From Clostridia bacterium (GTDB taxonomy: Bacteria > Bacillota > Clostridia > Christensenellales > Aristaeellaceae), in contig JAUMVG010000035.1 of NCBI GenBank assembly GCA_030530315.1, positions 1 to 35,922 on the forward strand: DNA of 35,922 nucleotides, in the 5' to 3' direction. Made by a program: the position numbers and the translations under genes. Below, piece by piece: positions 24,696 to 35,653 of this stretch (position 1 is its first letter; each line of letters begins with the position of its first letter). Below the pieces are notes generated by a model that ran no database searches, was not told the origin of the DNA, and was given only the letters and a program-made list of their open reading frames with translations.

Positions 24696-25670
24696 TTATC
24701 GTTGAAACAGTTGGTTCTCCAGGCTGAACATCGGCAGGCCGTCCACAAAGGGCACGCGCATGACAAAGCAGTGCCGGTTGGGATCGTAGAGGGGATTGCC
24801 GATGATCTCATCGTAGGGGCGGGCGTGATAGGCGGTGCAGACCTCCCCCGCTTCATCGGTGAAGAAGGTGTTGTGGCCGGGGCCGAACAGCCCCTTCTCC
24901 GCGTCGGTGGTGAACACAGGGTGGTTCAGCTTGTGCCAGGACGAGATGTCCATCAGGTCGGCGTCGGCATCCGCCCAAAGCAGCCCCATGCAGTAGGCCG
25001 GGCTGGTGTCGCTGGCGGAGTAGGTGAGATACACCCGGTCTCCGTGGGCGATGAATGCGGGGCCCTCGTTGACCCAGAACTCGTGCCTTTCCCAGGGATA
25101 GGTGGGCGCGCTCAGCAGCATCTGGGGCGTCTTCAGCGTCAGCGGGTCAGCCATTTCGGCAATGTACAGGTTGGAGATCTTTTTCCCCACGCTGACCTTC
25201 TCCGCCCAGACGCAGTAGCGCCTGTGGCTGTGCTCGAAGATCGTCATGTCCAGCGAGAAATCGGTGAAGCTGAACACGTCGCCGTCGGCGCGCTTCAGTA
25301 TGCCGCACTCTGTCCACGGCCCGGCCATGGGATCATCGCCCTCGCACCGCAGCACCCATGGACGCAGCGCCCAGATATCGTCCTTGCGGCTGGCGGCAAA
25401 ATAGATGTACCACCTGCCGTCCAGGCAGTGCAGCTCCGGCGCCCAGATGTGCAGGCTCATATCGCCGCTTTCGTGGGCGCGCCAGAGGACAATCTCCCCC
25501 GCCTCCCGAAGGCCCTCCAGGGTGTCGGCGCACCTCAGCGCAATGCGGTCGTATTCCGGTACGGAGGCGGTGAAATACCACTTCCCCCCATGCCGAAGCA
25601 CATAGGGGTCGGCCCGCTGGGCGATGAAGGGGCTGTTCCAATCGGTGTGCCGGTAGTTATACTGATTCAT
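24696..25670 (-). CDS. Intracellular GH43-family glycosidase (alpha-L-arabinofuranosidase-like)
   Basis: This 324-residue protein has no signal peptide. It is a single five-bladed-propeller-type GH43 domain with the expected acids: Asp21 in RADPYV (general base), Asp141 in FSLDMTIF (pKa modulator) and Glu202 in WVNEGPA (general acid). It probably releases arabinose or xylose from imported oligosaccharides, working with the GH51 enzyme encoded just before it. ATG at 25668-25670 follows GAGGAG about 8 nt upstream; an extended frame to 25721 crosses an intercistronic hairpin. Arabinan context favours an arabinofuranosidase; beta-xylosidase activity cannot be excluded. Confidence 0.85.
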   Translation of the reverse strand: MNQYNYRHTDWNSPFIAQRADPYVLRHGGKWYFTASVPEYDRIALRCADTLEGLREAGEIVLWRAHESGDMSLHIWAPELHCLDGRWYIYFAASRKDDIWALRPWVLRCEGDDPMAGPWTECGILKRADGDVFSFTDFSLDMTIFEHSHRRYCVWAEKVSVGKKISNLYIAEMADPLTLKTPQMLLSAPTYPWERHEFWVNEGPAFIAHGDRVYLTYSASDTSPAYCMGLLWADADADLMDISSWHKLNHPVFTTDAEKGLFGPGHNTFFTDEAGEVCTAYHARPYDEIIGNPLYDPNRHCFVMRVPFVDGLPMFSLENQLFQR

Positions 25671-25689
25671 GGACGTTCTCCTCGACAAA

Positions 25690-25719
25690 GGGGATGGAGA
25701 CGTCAGCATCCCCATCCCC
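25690..25719. repeat. Intercistronic stem-loop between the GH51 and GH43 genes
   Basis: GGGGATGG (25690-25697) and CCATCCCC (25712-25719) form an 8-bp stem with a 14-nt loop. It may influence message stability within the operon. Confidence 0.45.
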
Positions 25720-25728
25720 ACTCATTGG

Positions 25729-28616
<2,888 letters not shown>

Positions 28617-28632
28617 ATCCTTCGACCTTCTG

Positions 28633-28689
28633 CAGAGTTCGGAGTTCAGTGAACGACTGCTCAGTCTGAACTCCAAACTCTAAACTCTG
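28633..28689. repeat. Hairpin built from AACTC/GAGTT repeats between permease and arabinanase genes
   Basis: GGAGTTCAG (28641-28649) pairs with CTGAACTCC (28666-28674), and outer CAGAGTT (28633-28639) pairs with AACTCTG (28683-28689). The right side is made of AACTCC/AACTCT units, a microsatellite-like pattern. It may attenuate or protect the operon message. Confidence 0.6.
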
Positions 28690-28691
28690 TA

Positions 28692-29558
28692 TCAGCCCTT
28701 GACTGCGCCGGCCGTCATGCCCTCGACGATGAACTTCTGCGCGAACAGGTAGATCAGCAGAAGCGGCAGGATCGCGAAGCAGGAGCCGGTGATCATCAGG
28801 TCGTAATTGTTGCCGTAGGGAGACCAGAGAGTGTTCAGGCCGATCGGGATGGTGTACTTCTTCATATCGGAGAGCACCAGCATGGGCCACAGCAGCGCGT
28901 TCCACGCGCCCATGCCCGTCAGAACCGCCATGGAGGCGTAGGCCGGCTTCATAACCGGCACGATGATGCGGAAAAACACGCCGTACTCCGTGCATCCGTC
29001 GATGCGGCCCGCCTCAATCATTTCATAGGGAATGCCGCTCAGGAACTGCCGGAAGAAGAACACCGCACTCATGCTGACCAGGAATGGCAGCATCACGCCC
29101 GCGTAGGAATTGCGCATGCCCATGGCATTCACTTGGGTATACATGGGCAGCATCAGGATTTCCAGCGGCACCATCATCACCATCAGCACGCACATAAAGA
29201 TCACGTTGCGGCCCTTGAAGTTGTACTTGGCCAGGCCGTAGGCCACCATGGAGCTGAGCAGCAGCGTGAGGCTTCCCTGCACCAGCACCACCATCAGGCT
29301 GTTGCGGTACCACAGGAAGTAGTCGTGGGGATTGTACTCGCCATTGCTCATCACGCCCGTGAACAGGTACTTCCAGGCCTTCGTGTGCAGAAGCTCGAAG
29401 GTGGGGTTCAGGTTCAAGCCGCTGACAAACAGCTCCGCGCCGCCCTTGAAGGTGCCCAGCAGCAGCGCGTACAGCGGGATCAGGAACAGGATGCACAGGA
29501 TGATAAAGAACACCGTCAACAGGACTCTTCCGACGGGATTCGGCTTGACGTCTTTCAT
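28692..29558 (-). CDS. ABC sugar transporter permease, MalG/AraQ type
   Basis: A 288-residue inner membrane protein with about six membrane helices and the EAA loop EMIEAGRIDGCTEYGVFFRIIVPVMKPA, the contact site for the ATPase. It is the second permease of the arabino-oligosaccharide importer. Its AGGAGG binding site lies in the last codons of the preceding permease gene, and its ATG is 2 bp after that stop, so the two are translationally coupled. No ATPase gene is in this operon; a shared MsmK-like ATPase elsewhere is likely (inference). Confidence 0.92.
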   Translation of the reverse strand: MKDVKPNPVGRVLLTVFFIILCILFLIPLYALLLGTFKGGAELFVSGLNLNPTFELLHTKAWKYLFTGVMSNGEYNPHDYFLWYRNSLMVVLVQGSLTLLLSSMVAYGLAKYNFKGRNVIFMCVLMVMMVPLEILMLPMYTQVNAMGMRNSYAGVMLPFLVSMSAVFFFRQFLSGIPYEMIEAGRIDGCTEYGVFFRIIVPVMKPAYASMAVLTGMGAWNALLWPMLVLSDMKKYTIPIGLNTLWSPYGNNYDLMITGSCFAILPLLLIYLFAQKFIVEGMTAGAVKG

Positions 29559-29560
29559 GT

Positions 29561-30754
29561 TCAGTCCTCCTTCTTCCCAATCACGCCGGTGATGCGCAGC
29601 TGGATCAGGGTGATGATCAGCGCGCCAAACAGCAGCACCAGGCCGACCGCGGAGGCAAAGCCGAACTTATCGACCTTCTCAAAGCCGTAGCGGTACAGGT
29701 AGCCGACGATGGTCAGGCCGTAGTTCTTCGGGCTGTTGTTGCCGCCGAAGATCATGTAGCTCTCGGTGAACATCGAAAGGCCCGCGTAGATGGAGATGGT
29801 CAGCACGTAGATGGTGGTGGGCTTCAGCAGCGGCAGGCAGATCTTCGTGAACTTCTGCACGCCGTTGGCGCCGTCGATGTCCGCCGCCTCGTACAGCTCC
29901 TTTGAGATGGACTTCAGGCCGGCCATGTAGTACAGCATGTTCATGCCCGTCCAGCGCCAGAAGCACAGCAACACCATGGCGAACATGGAGCCGTTCTTGT
30001 CCTTCAGCCAGGTGATGGGCTTCATGCCGAAGGCCCCGCGCAGCTGGTTCATCATGGCGCCGTCCAGCTCGGAGAACATCATGCGGAAGATGATACCGGC
30101 GACAACAACGGAGCACAGCACCGGCATGAAGGCCACGGTCTTGAACAGGCCGCCTGCCTTGGACAGCTTGGACTCCGCCAGGTAGGCCAGCAGCATCGGC
30201 ACGGGGATCAGGATCGCGCAGGTGAGCACCATGTAGACCATGGAGTTCTGCACCGCCGTGTAGAAGTTTTTGTTGGCGAACATGTCCTGGTAGTTCTTGA
30301 AGCCGATCCACCGGGTTCCGGCGCCGGTGATCTCCTGGAAACTCATCATGATGGTGGAGATGAAGGGATAGAGGAAGAACACCGAGAAGGTGATGATGAA
30401 CGGCGCCACGAACACGTAGGGCGCCACGCTCTGGGAGTAGAGCAGGTCCCGGTTCATCGCCACATAGGCAGCGATCAGCACGATGCCCGCCACGATCACC
30501 CACAGCCTGTAGCGGACCAGGCCCAACCACAGGTTCTGCATGAAGGAATAGCCCTGGCCCTCTTCCAGCGCGCCGAAGAAGTATGGGCTGAGGTCGCCCT
30601 TCTCGTCGTAGGCCTTGTCAAAGCGCACCGCCTTGCCCTGCAGGGAGAAGAGCCCCACAACGCCGAGCACCAGCAACAGCGCGCCGCAGATCAGCAGGAT
30701 CAGCGCACGCTTGCCGTTGCCTCGCGTCCTCGGTACAACCGCAGATGCTTGCAT
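29561..30754 (-). CDS. ABC sugar transporter permease, MalF/AraP type, with an extended N-terminus
   Basis: The 397-residue protein contains a standard MalF-like permease part from about residue 110 (YVFVAPFIITFSVFFLYPF) to the end, with the EAA loop LYEAADIDGANGVQKFTKICLPLLKP. Before it are about 105 extra residues with two more membrane helices (about 17-37 and 81-99) and a polar segment between. It should form the channel with the MalG-type partner encoded next. ATG at 30752-30754 has AAGGGG 8 nt upstream. The longer open frame to 30871 runs into the hairpin at 30841-30874 and is not used. Confidence 0.9.
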   Translation of the reverse strand: MQASAVVPRTRGNGKRALILLICGALLLVLGVVGLFSLQGKAVRFDKAYDEKGDLSPYFFGALEEGQGYSFMQNLWLGLVRYRLWVIVAGIVLIAAYVAMNRDLLYSQSVAPYVFVAPFIITFSVFFLYPFISTIMMSFQEITGAGTRWIGFKNYQDMFANKNFYTAVQNSMVYMVLTCAILIPVPMLLAYLAESKLSKAGGLFKTVAFMPVLCSVVVAGIIFRMMFSELDGAMMNQLRGAFGMKPITWLKDKNGSMFAMVLLCFWRWTGMNMLYYMAGLKSISKELYEAADIDGANGVQKFTKICLPLLKPTTIYVLTISIYAGLSMFTESYMIFGGNNSPKNYGLTIVGYLYRYGFEKVDKFGFASAVGLVLLFGALIITLIQLRITGVIGKKED

Positions 30755-30840
30755 GTCGATTTCCCCTTTCTGAATGGTAGAATGAACGGGTACGATTCCC
30801 ACAGCTTCAGGTGCCCTCGCGCGGACTCCTGAGACACGAA

Positions 30841-30874
30841 AGCATGGGAGGGAGCAAAGCTCCGCTCCCATGCT
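30841..30874. terminator. Hairpin between the sugar-binding protein and permease genes
   Basis: AGCATGGGAG and CTCCCATGCT flank an inner GAGC/GCTC pair. On the minus strand it is followed only by TTTC, so it is probably a partial terminator or stabilising stem that lets the binding protein be made in excess over the permeases. Confidence 0.65.
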
Positions 30875-30932
30875 GTTGAGGATTGGATTTTCCGGGTCCG
30901 ACCTGATGCGATCAGATCAGACCGAAGCCGGA

Positions 30933-32216
30933 TTAGAACAGATCGCTGTCGATGGCGTCCTGAGCAGTCTCCAGCGCCTCAGCGGTGTCCACGCCGTCAA
31001 CATAGACCTCGTTCCACAAGGTGGAGCCCAGGTAGCTGTTGATGGTGGGGCTGATGGAGGTGGACACGATGTAGCCGATGCTGTCCTTGATGGGCAGGAG
31101 AGCGTCGATCGGATAGCCGATGAAGTACTGGTTGAACTTGTTGTCGTCAGTCTTCATGATCGAATCGTCGTCCCAAATGGAGGTGTTGCAGGGGTCGAAG
31201 CCCATGACGTCCCAGATCTGAGCCTCGCCTTCGGGAGAAACCTTGGCATAGGCCAGGAACTCGGCGCACAGCTCGGGGTTGGTGCCGTTGGCATACACGA
31301 CGGTGCCGGTACCGCCCTGGCCGATGGACTGCAGCTGGCCTTCCTCGAACACCGGGCAGGGAGCCAGGACATAGCGGTCCTTGCAGCTCTCGCCGATCTC
31401 ATCGGTGAAGCGGCTCATGAACCAGAAGGGCATGATGACACAGGCGATCTTGTTGTTGGCGATGTAGGCCTTGCCTTCCTCGGTGTCGGGCTGGCCGCCG
31501 GGGCAGGTCTCGCAGATGCCGGCCTCGAGCCAGGACTTCTGGGTGTCGATGATCTTGGCCACCTCGGGGGTGTTGATGAAAGCGCTCTCGCCATCCTGCC
31601 AGTCGGTGCCCTGCTGCGCCAGCATCAGGGAAGCGACCCACTGGGTGGAGGTCTCAACGGTGCCCATCCAGGCTTCCGGATCGGCTTCCTTCAGCTTCAG
31701 GCCGGCCTCATACCAGTCATCCCAGGTCTTGATGTCCTGGTAGTTGACGCCAGCAGACTCCAGCAGAGCCTGGTCGTAGAAGCACACCATCGCGCCGACG
31801 TGCAGCGGAGCGCCGTAATACTTGCCGTCCTTGGCGTAGATCTCCAGGCGGGCCTGAACCAGGTCAGCCATGTAGGGCGCCATCGCGTCGGTCAGGTCAA
31901 CCAGCTTGTCAGAGAAAGCCAGAACGTTCGGGAACTGGCCCAGCTCGACGTCGCACATGTCGGGCGCGCCTTCGTCGGCCTGCAGGGCGACCTTCAGCTT
32001 GTTGTGCATGTCATCGTAGCCAATGGTGGTCACTTCGACGGCGATGGGACGATCGGGGTTGTCGCCGTTCCAACGCTCGGCGGCCTTCTCAAAGAACTCC
32101 TGATGCTGGGCGATGAACGTCCACATGGTCAGGGTGGTCACTTCTTCCGCGGACGCCACGGCGAAGGTGCCGATCAGCATGCACAGAACCAGAGCCATTG
32201 CAAACAGTTTCTTCAT
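30933..32216 (-). CDS. ABC transporter sugar-binding protein (AraN-like)
   Basis: The 427-residue protein has a signal peptide (MKKLFAMALVLCMLIGTFAVASA) with a likely cleavage after ASA and no clear lipobox. The mature part reads as a family 1 extracellular sugar-binding protein: TLTMWTFIAQHQEFFEKAAERWN, then GAPDMCDVELGQFPN, YGAPLHVGAMVCFYD and TWDDWYEAGLKLKEADP. The operon context makes arabinan-derived oligosaccharides the probable ligand. ATG at 32214-32216 has AGGAGG 7 nt upstream. It is the first gene after a consensus promoter with operator-like sites in its leader. Confidence 0.92.
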   Translation of the reverse strand: MKKLFAMALVLCMLIGTFAVASAEEVTTLTMWTFIAQHQEFFEKAAERWNGDNPDRPIAVEVTTIGYDDMHNKLKVALQADEGAPDMCDVELGQFPNVLAFSDKLVDLTDAMAPYMADLVQARLEIYAKDGKYYGAPLHVGAMVCFYDQALLESAGVNYQDIKTWDDWYEAGLKLKEADPEAWMGTVETSTQWVASLMLAQQGTDWQDGESAFINTPEVAKIIDTQKSWLEAGICETCPGGQPDTEEGKAYIANNKIACVIMPFWFMSRFTDEIGESCKDRYVLAPCPVFEEGQLQSIGQGGTGTVVYANGTNPELCAEFLAYAKVSPEGEAQIWDVMGFDPCNTSIWDDDSIMKTDDNKFNQYFIGYPIDALLPIKDSIGYIVSTSISPTINSYLGSTLWNEVYVDGVDTAEALETAQDAIDSDLF

Positions 32217-32305
32217 GGGAATACCTCCTTATATTTTGATGGGTCATTGGGCCCAACAATTCGCATCATAAAGTGCAATTCGTTACATCGGCGCATTGCA
32301 CAAAT

Positions 32306-32331
32306 CATTATCGTTCACATTATCGTTAATG
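32306..32331. promoter_or_regulatory. Operator-like sites in the leader of the arabinan operon
   Basis: CATTATCGTTAATG (32318-32331) is an imperfect palindrome with a central CG, as in LacI-family operators. A partial copy, CATTATCGTTCA, begins at 32306, 12 bp away. Both lie about 12-38 nt after the predicted transcription start of the operon and next to the LacI-family gene, their likely regulator. Confidence 0.6.
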
Positions 32332-32349
32332 TTCTTTTTATTTAAGTGC

Positions 32350-32379
32350 ATTATAACAAAACCCTCACTGAATTGTCAA
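32350..32379 (-). promoter_or_regulatory. Consensus promoter of the arabinan operon
   Basis: On the minus strand TTGACA (32374-32379), 18 bp and TATAAT (32350-32355) are perfect sigma-A boxes, so the operon should be strong when not repressed. Confidence 0.88.
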
Positions 32380-32387
32380 CCCCCAAA

Positions 32388-32417
32388 TTGACATTTGATG
32401 TAAAAATATGATAGAAT
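32388..32417 (+). promoter_or_regulatory. Promoter of the LacI-family regulator gene
   Basis: TTGACA (32388-32393), 18 bp and TAGAAT (32412-32417) point away from the arabinan operon. The two -35 boxes are only 8 bp apart, so one bound protein could affect both promoters. Confidence 0.75.
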
Positions 32418-32463
32418 GTTTAACGGAATGTCGAAAACAATCAATCAGGCCGAGGAAACAGGA

Positions 32464-33510
32464 ATGGGAAAAGGCAAAGAAAGCAAATCCATAACCCTTC
32501 GGGATATTGCCCGGGAAACCGGTTATTCCATAAACACGATCTCTCACGCCCTTCGATTCAAGGACGACATTTCCCAGGAGACCGGTGAAAAGATCCGCCA
32601 GATCGCCCATGAGATGGGCTATACCGGCAATCAGCTCGCGAGCTCTCTTCGGTCAGGGCGCACAAATCTGCTGGCCGTCATACTCGGCGGCATGTCCAAC
32701 CCCTTCTATGGCATCATGGCGGACACGATACAGGACGCGGCCCAGGCGGCGGGCTATTCGCTGATCATACTCTGCGCCCGCGACAATTCAGAACTGGAGC
32801 TCAAGCTGGTGGAACAGGCCATCTCGCGGCAGGTGGACGGCATCATACTCTTCCCCACGGCGGGGAGCAAAGCCACGATCCAGCGCCTCAGGGATTCCGG
32901 GACGCCCTTCGTGCTGATGTCCCGATATCTGACAGAAGGCGAAGCGGACAGCGTCGTATGCGATGAAGTCGGCGGCGCTTACCTCGCCACGCGCCATCTG
33001 ATCGAGCGCGGATGCAGGAAGCTGGCGTATATCTCCTCCACCACCGTGGTTTTTTCCAGCGAACAGCGCATCAAGGGCTTCACCCGCGCCTGCGACGACA
33101 GTGGGATCACACCCGAAAACCGATCCATCATCATTTCAAGCGACAGCATACTGAACAGCCACCCCGCCCCCGACTGGCAGGAAAAGCTGGCAGCGGATCT
33201 GTGCAAACTGAAGGCTTCAGGGTTTGACGGCCTGTTTGTATTCTGCGATGTTGAGGCGTGGCACGCCCTTGAGGTGCTGCAAAACACCGCGGACCTGCAG
33301 CCGAATGACTTCAGCATCGTCAGCTTTGACGATCTCGGGACCACCCTCTCCTACCCCATGACCGTTTGCAGCGTGGGCGGCAACTATGTGGAGATGGCTG
33401 AAAAGTGCATGGAGCTGCTCGAAGCGCGAATCCACCACGATACCAGCGCTCCCCGCACCGTCCTGTGCCCGGTCCATCTGCAGTGCCGCGGAAGCTGCAA
33501 AAGGCTATAG
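32464..33510 (+). CDS. LacI/GalR-family transcriptional regulator of the arabinan locus
   Basis: The 348-residue protein has a helix-turn-helix at about 11-31 (TLRDIARETGYSINTISHAL), a hinge helix near GNQLASSLRSGRT, and a periplasmic-binding-protein-like sensor domain (AVILGGMSNPFYGIMADTIQ onward). It probably represses the divergent operon until an arabinose-related sugar binds. The open frame begins at 32416, but that ATG overlaps the gene's own -10 box, so I use the ATG at 32464, preceded by GAGGA. The sugar effector is inferred from context only. Confidence 0.92.
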   Translation: MGKGKESKSITLRDIARETGYSINTISHALRFKDDISQETGEKIRQIAHEMGYTGNQLASSLRSGRTNLLAVILGGMSNPFYGIMADTIQDAAQAAGYSLIILCARDNSELELKLVEQAISRQVDGIILFPTAGSKATIQRLRDSGTPFVLMSRYLTEGEADSVVCDEVGGAYLATRHLIERGCRKLAYISSTTVVFSSEQRIKGFTRACDDSGITPENRSIIISSDSILNSHPAPDWQEKLAADLCKLKASGFDGLFVFCDVEAWHALEVLQNTADLQPNDFSIVSFDDLGTTLSYPMTVCSVGGNYVEMAEKCMELLEARIHHDTSAPRTVLCPVHLQCRGSCKRL

Positions 33511-33701
33511 GCGCATCAGGTTCACGCGGCGCAGCGGCTCTCAAAGGCGGCGGCATCCCTGACTGCCGAAACAACAGCTTCTGCACACAGGGCTGAAAAG
33601 CGGTCCCTTCAGGTGTCGCCCGGGGTCCGTTCTGCTGATGTCAGGACAGGAACAGGGGCTGCCACCGGTTTATATCCAGCTTCTCAGAGAAAGAGGGTTC
33701 C

Positions 33702-34442
33702 ATGAAGATGAAAGTGTTTGCGCATCGCGGCGCTTCAGCGTACGCTCCGGAGAATACATTGGAAGCCTTTGATCAGGCGGTGGAGATGGGCGCCGACGGC
33801 ATTGAACTGGATGTCCACATCTGTAAAAGTGGCGAACTGGTGGTCACCCATGACGAGACCGTAGAGCGGGTCTCAAACGGGTTTGGGTGGGTCAAGGATC
33901 TGACGCTGTCGGAATTGAAGGGCCTTCAATTCAACAAAACACACCCTGAATTTCAAACTGCGCGCATACCGACCCTTCAGGAGGTCTTTCAACGGCTCCG
34001 GCCAACAAGAATCAGCCTGAACATCGAACTCAAGAACAGCCTGATAGATTACCCGGACCTCGAGAGAAAGGTCATCGAGCTTGCCGACCGGGAGGGCATG
34101 ACGGACAGGGTACTGTTCTCATCCTTTAACCATCAGAGCATGCTCCGGGTGAAGGCAATCCGTCCTGAGCTTTTTTGCGGATTGCTGTATGAGGCTTCAT
34201 TGGTCAAGCCTTGGGCTTATGCCGTGGCGCTTGGAATGGACGCGATCCATCCCCACTATTCCGCGGTGATTACCCCGGGAGGAGCGTGCCTTGACGCGCA
34301 TAAGGCCGGAATCGCCGTAAACACCTGGACGGTGAATACCAATGAAGACATCACCAAGGTGATCCGCGAAGGCGTCGACATATTGATTACAAACAAGCCT
34401 GATTTGGCCATAGCTTGCGCCTCAAATATGAGGAATGCGTAG
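33702..34442 (+). CDS. Glycerophosphodiester phosphodiesterase (GDPD family)
   Basis: The 246-residue cytosolic protein opens with FAHRGASAYAPENTLEAF and continues GADGIELDVHICKSGELVVTHDETVERVSNG. Catalytic His8 and His50 and metal ligands Glu35 and Asp37 are present, as is ISLNIELKN. It hydrolyses glycerophosphodiesters to glycerol 3-phosphate and an alcohol, so it may recycle phospholipid or teichoic-acid fragments. ATG at 33702 follows AGAGGG; ATG at 33708 is possible. It lies 191 bp after the regulator with no clear terminator between, so it may share that transcript. No link to arabinan use is evident. Confidence 0.93.
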   Translation: MKMKVFAHRGASAYAPENTLEAFDQAVEMGADGIELDVHICKSGELVVTHDETVERVSNGFGWVKDLTLSELKGLQFNKTHPEFQTARIPTLQEVFQRLRPTRISLNIELKNSLIDYPDLERKVIELADREGMTDRVLFSSFNHQSMLRVKAIRPELFCGLLYEASLVKPWAYAVALGMDAIHPHYSAVITPGGACLDAHKAGIAVNTWTVNTNEDITKVIREGVDILITNKPDLAIACASNMRNA

Positions 34443-34455
34443 TATCGATGGGATA

Positions 34456-34483
34456 GGCCGAACGCCCTCTGTGCGTTCAGGCC
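34456..34483 (+). terminator. Hairpin downstream of the GDPD gene
   Basis: GGCC-GAACGC and GCGTTC-A-GGCC pair around CCTCTGT, starting 14 nt after the stop codon. No T-run follows, so a terminator role is tentative. Confidence 0.45.
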
Positions 34484-34580
34484 CGGTCTGTGGCTGGATC
34501 ACTGTACAAATGATCGTCGCCTTTTACGATGCAGGCAGCACGGAACCTTCGTGGCCCTGGCGCACAGACGCGGAAAACTG

Positions 34581-34603
34581 ACCGCGCCCGATATGGGCGC
34601 GGT
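34581..34603. repeat. Palindrome ACCGCGCCC-GATAT-GGGCGCGGT, copy 1
   Basis: Nine-bp perfect arms around GATAT. An identical 23-bp copy is at 34807-34829. Confidence 0.8.
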
Positions 34604-34700
34604 CGCAGGATGTTGACAAAGTCAACAGACTGGAGGCCGTTGAGAAAGTCTGCAAGGCAAGGCGGCAAGCCTGCAAAAAAGTGAGCTTACCCGGTCGTAA

Positions 34701-34805
34701 GTGACCGCATTTTGCAGGCGCAACCAACACAGCAAGCAAGAATCTCTGCCTGTTCTTTTCTGTCGGCAGAGATTCTTGCGTTTGCAGGCTTTGTCAACGG
34801 TTTGA
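34701..34805 (+). repeat. 105-bp direct repeat, copy 1, with a 15-bp hairpin
   Basis: This near-identical copy of 34840-34944 contains GCAAGAATCTCTGCC (34736-34750) and its inverse GGCAGAGATTCTTGC (34765-34779) around a T-rich 14-nt loop. Differences between copies are few single bases, mostly outside the arms. Confidence 0.85.
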
Positions 34806-34806
34806 G

Positions 34807-34829
34807 ACCGCGCCCGATATGGGCGCGGT
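34807..34829. repeat. Palindrome ACCGCGCCC-GATAT-GGGCGCGGT, copy 2
   Basis: Identical to 34581-34603; it separates the two 105-bp direct repeats. Confidence 0.8.
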
Positions 34830-34839
34830 TGCGTCGCAT

Positions 34840-34944
34840 GTGACCGCATTGTGCAGGCGCAGCCAACACAGCAAGCAAGAATCTCTGCCCGTTCTTTTCT
34901 GTCGGCAGAGATTCTTGCGTTTGCAGGCTTTGTCAGCGGTCTGA
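34840..34944 (+). repeat. 105-bp direct repeat, copy 2, with a 15-bp hairpin
   Basis: Offset 139 bp from copy 1. The hairpin arms at 34875-34889 and 34904-34918 are unchanged, while one loop base (CCTGTTC versus CCCGTTC) and a few flanking bases differ. Confidence 0.85.
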
Positions 34945-34989
34945 AGCGCCGCCGAAGCGACGCTTCTCTGGTTATTGATGCTTTATACT

Positions 34990-35595
34990 TTAATACCTGT
35001 TTCCAATTTCATAAGCCATGTCGAGATCTTTGGGGAATTGCGCTTCGTGCACCGCTTTCTTGTGTTCTTCGCTGAAGCAGCCGATCTCAAACCGGGAATA
35101 GTCCTTCACCTGCAGGGTATCGCAGACGGGATGGATCCTGACCTCTCCGTTCAGGAATCGCAGCGGGGCGAAATACTCCTTGATCCTTTCGGCGTAGTGC
35201 GCGTCGTAGAACGCCCGATCCACGTTCATCGCAAGAATGATGTCCACGTCGACCCTGCCCTTGAGCAGGCTCCTGTAGTCGTTGTAGCACATGGCCGGGA
35301 ACGCCAGCCGCTCCAGGAAGCAGCGCACCATGCCCGTGGGCTCCGCGTAGTAGATCGGCGAGCCGAGGATCAGCCGGTCGGCATGACAGACCTCCTCCAG
35401 CACGGGCGACAGCTCATCCTTCCAGTAGCACTTGCAGGGCTCGGCGATCCCGCTGCGCTTGCAGGCCAGGCAGCTGCGGCAGCCCGTATAGTTGAGGCTG
35501 TAGAGGTCGAACGTCTTTACCTCCGCCCCGGCATCCTCCGCGCCCTTCCTTGCCGATTGAAGCAGTTGAACCGTATTCCAGTTCCTGCGCGGACT
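34990..35595 (-). pseudogene. Flavodoxin-like (NADPH-dependent FMN reductase family) gene lacking its 5' end
   Basis: Reading back from the stop at 34990, the frame is open to 35595 and encodes about 200 residues: SPRRNWNTVQLLQSARKGA, then EVKTFDLYSLNYTGCRSCLACKRSG, a central ADRLILGSPIYYAEPTGMVRCFLERL and VDVDIILAMNVDRAFYD. These are hallmarks of iron-sulfur-flavoprotein/flavodoxin-like reductases. The expected N-terminal strand ending in NGSPR is missing: TGA (35596-35598) stands directly before SPRRN, and no ATG, GTG or TTG with a binding site precedes the conserved part. The first GTG is at 35403. It is therefore probably inactive, though a sequencing error near 35596 is possible. Confidence 0.65.
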
Positions 35596-35653
35596 TCATC
35601 GACCGGAGCCCGGACATCTGCACCTTTGAAAACTGGATGCTGAATCCGCAGCC

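Larger units (their letters stand above)
34443..34989. other. Repeat island without genes
   Basis: This 547-bp stretch holds a hairpin after the GDPD gene, two copies of an ACCGCGCCC palindrome, and two 105-bp direct repeats with internal hairpins. Short open frames here translate the repeats and have no family resemblance. Confidence 0.7.

Noticed and set aside
32416-32463. LacI-family gene starting at 32416
   Set aside because: That ATG overlaps the gene's own -10 box, so it would lie upstream of the transcript.
34477-35075. Several 60-75-codon open frames in the repeat island
   Set aside because: They are translations of the direct repeats on both strands and have no start signals.
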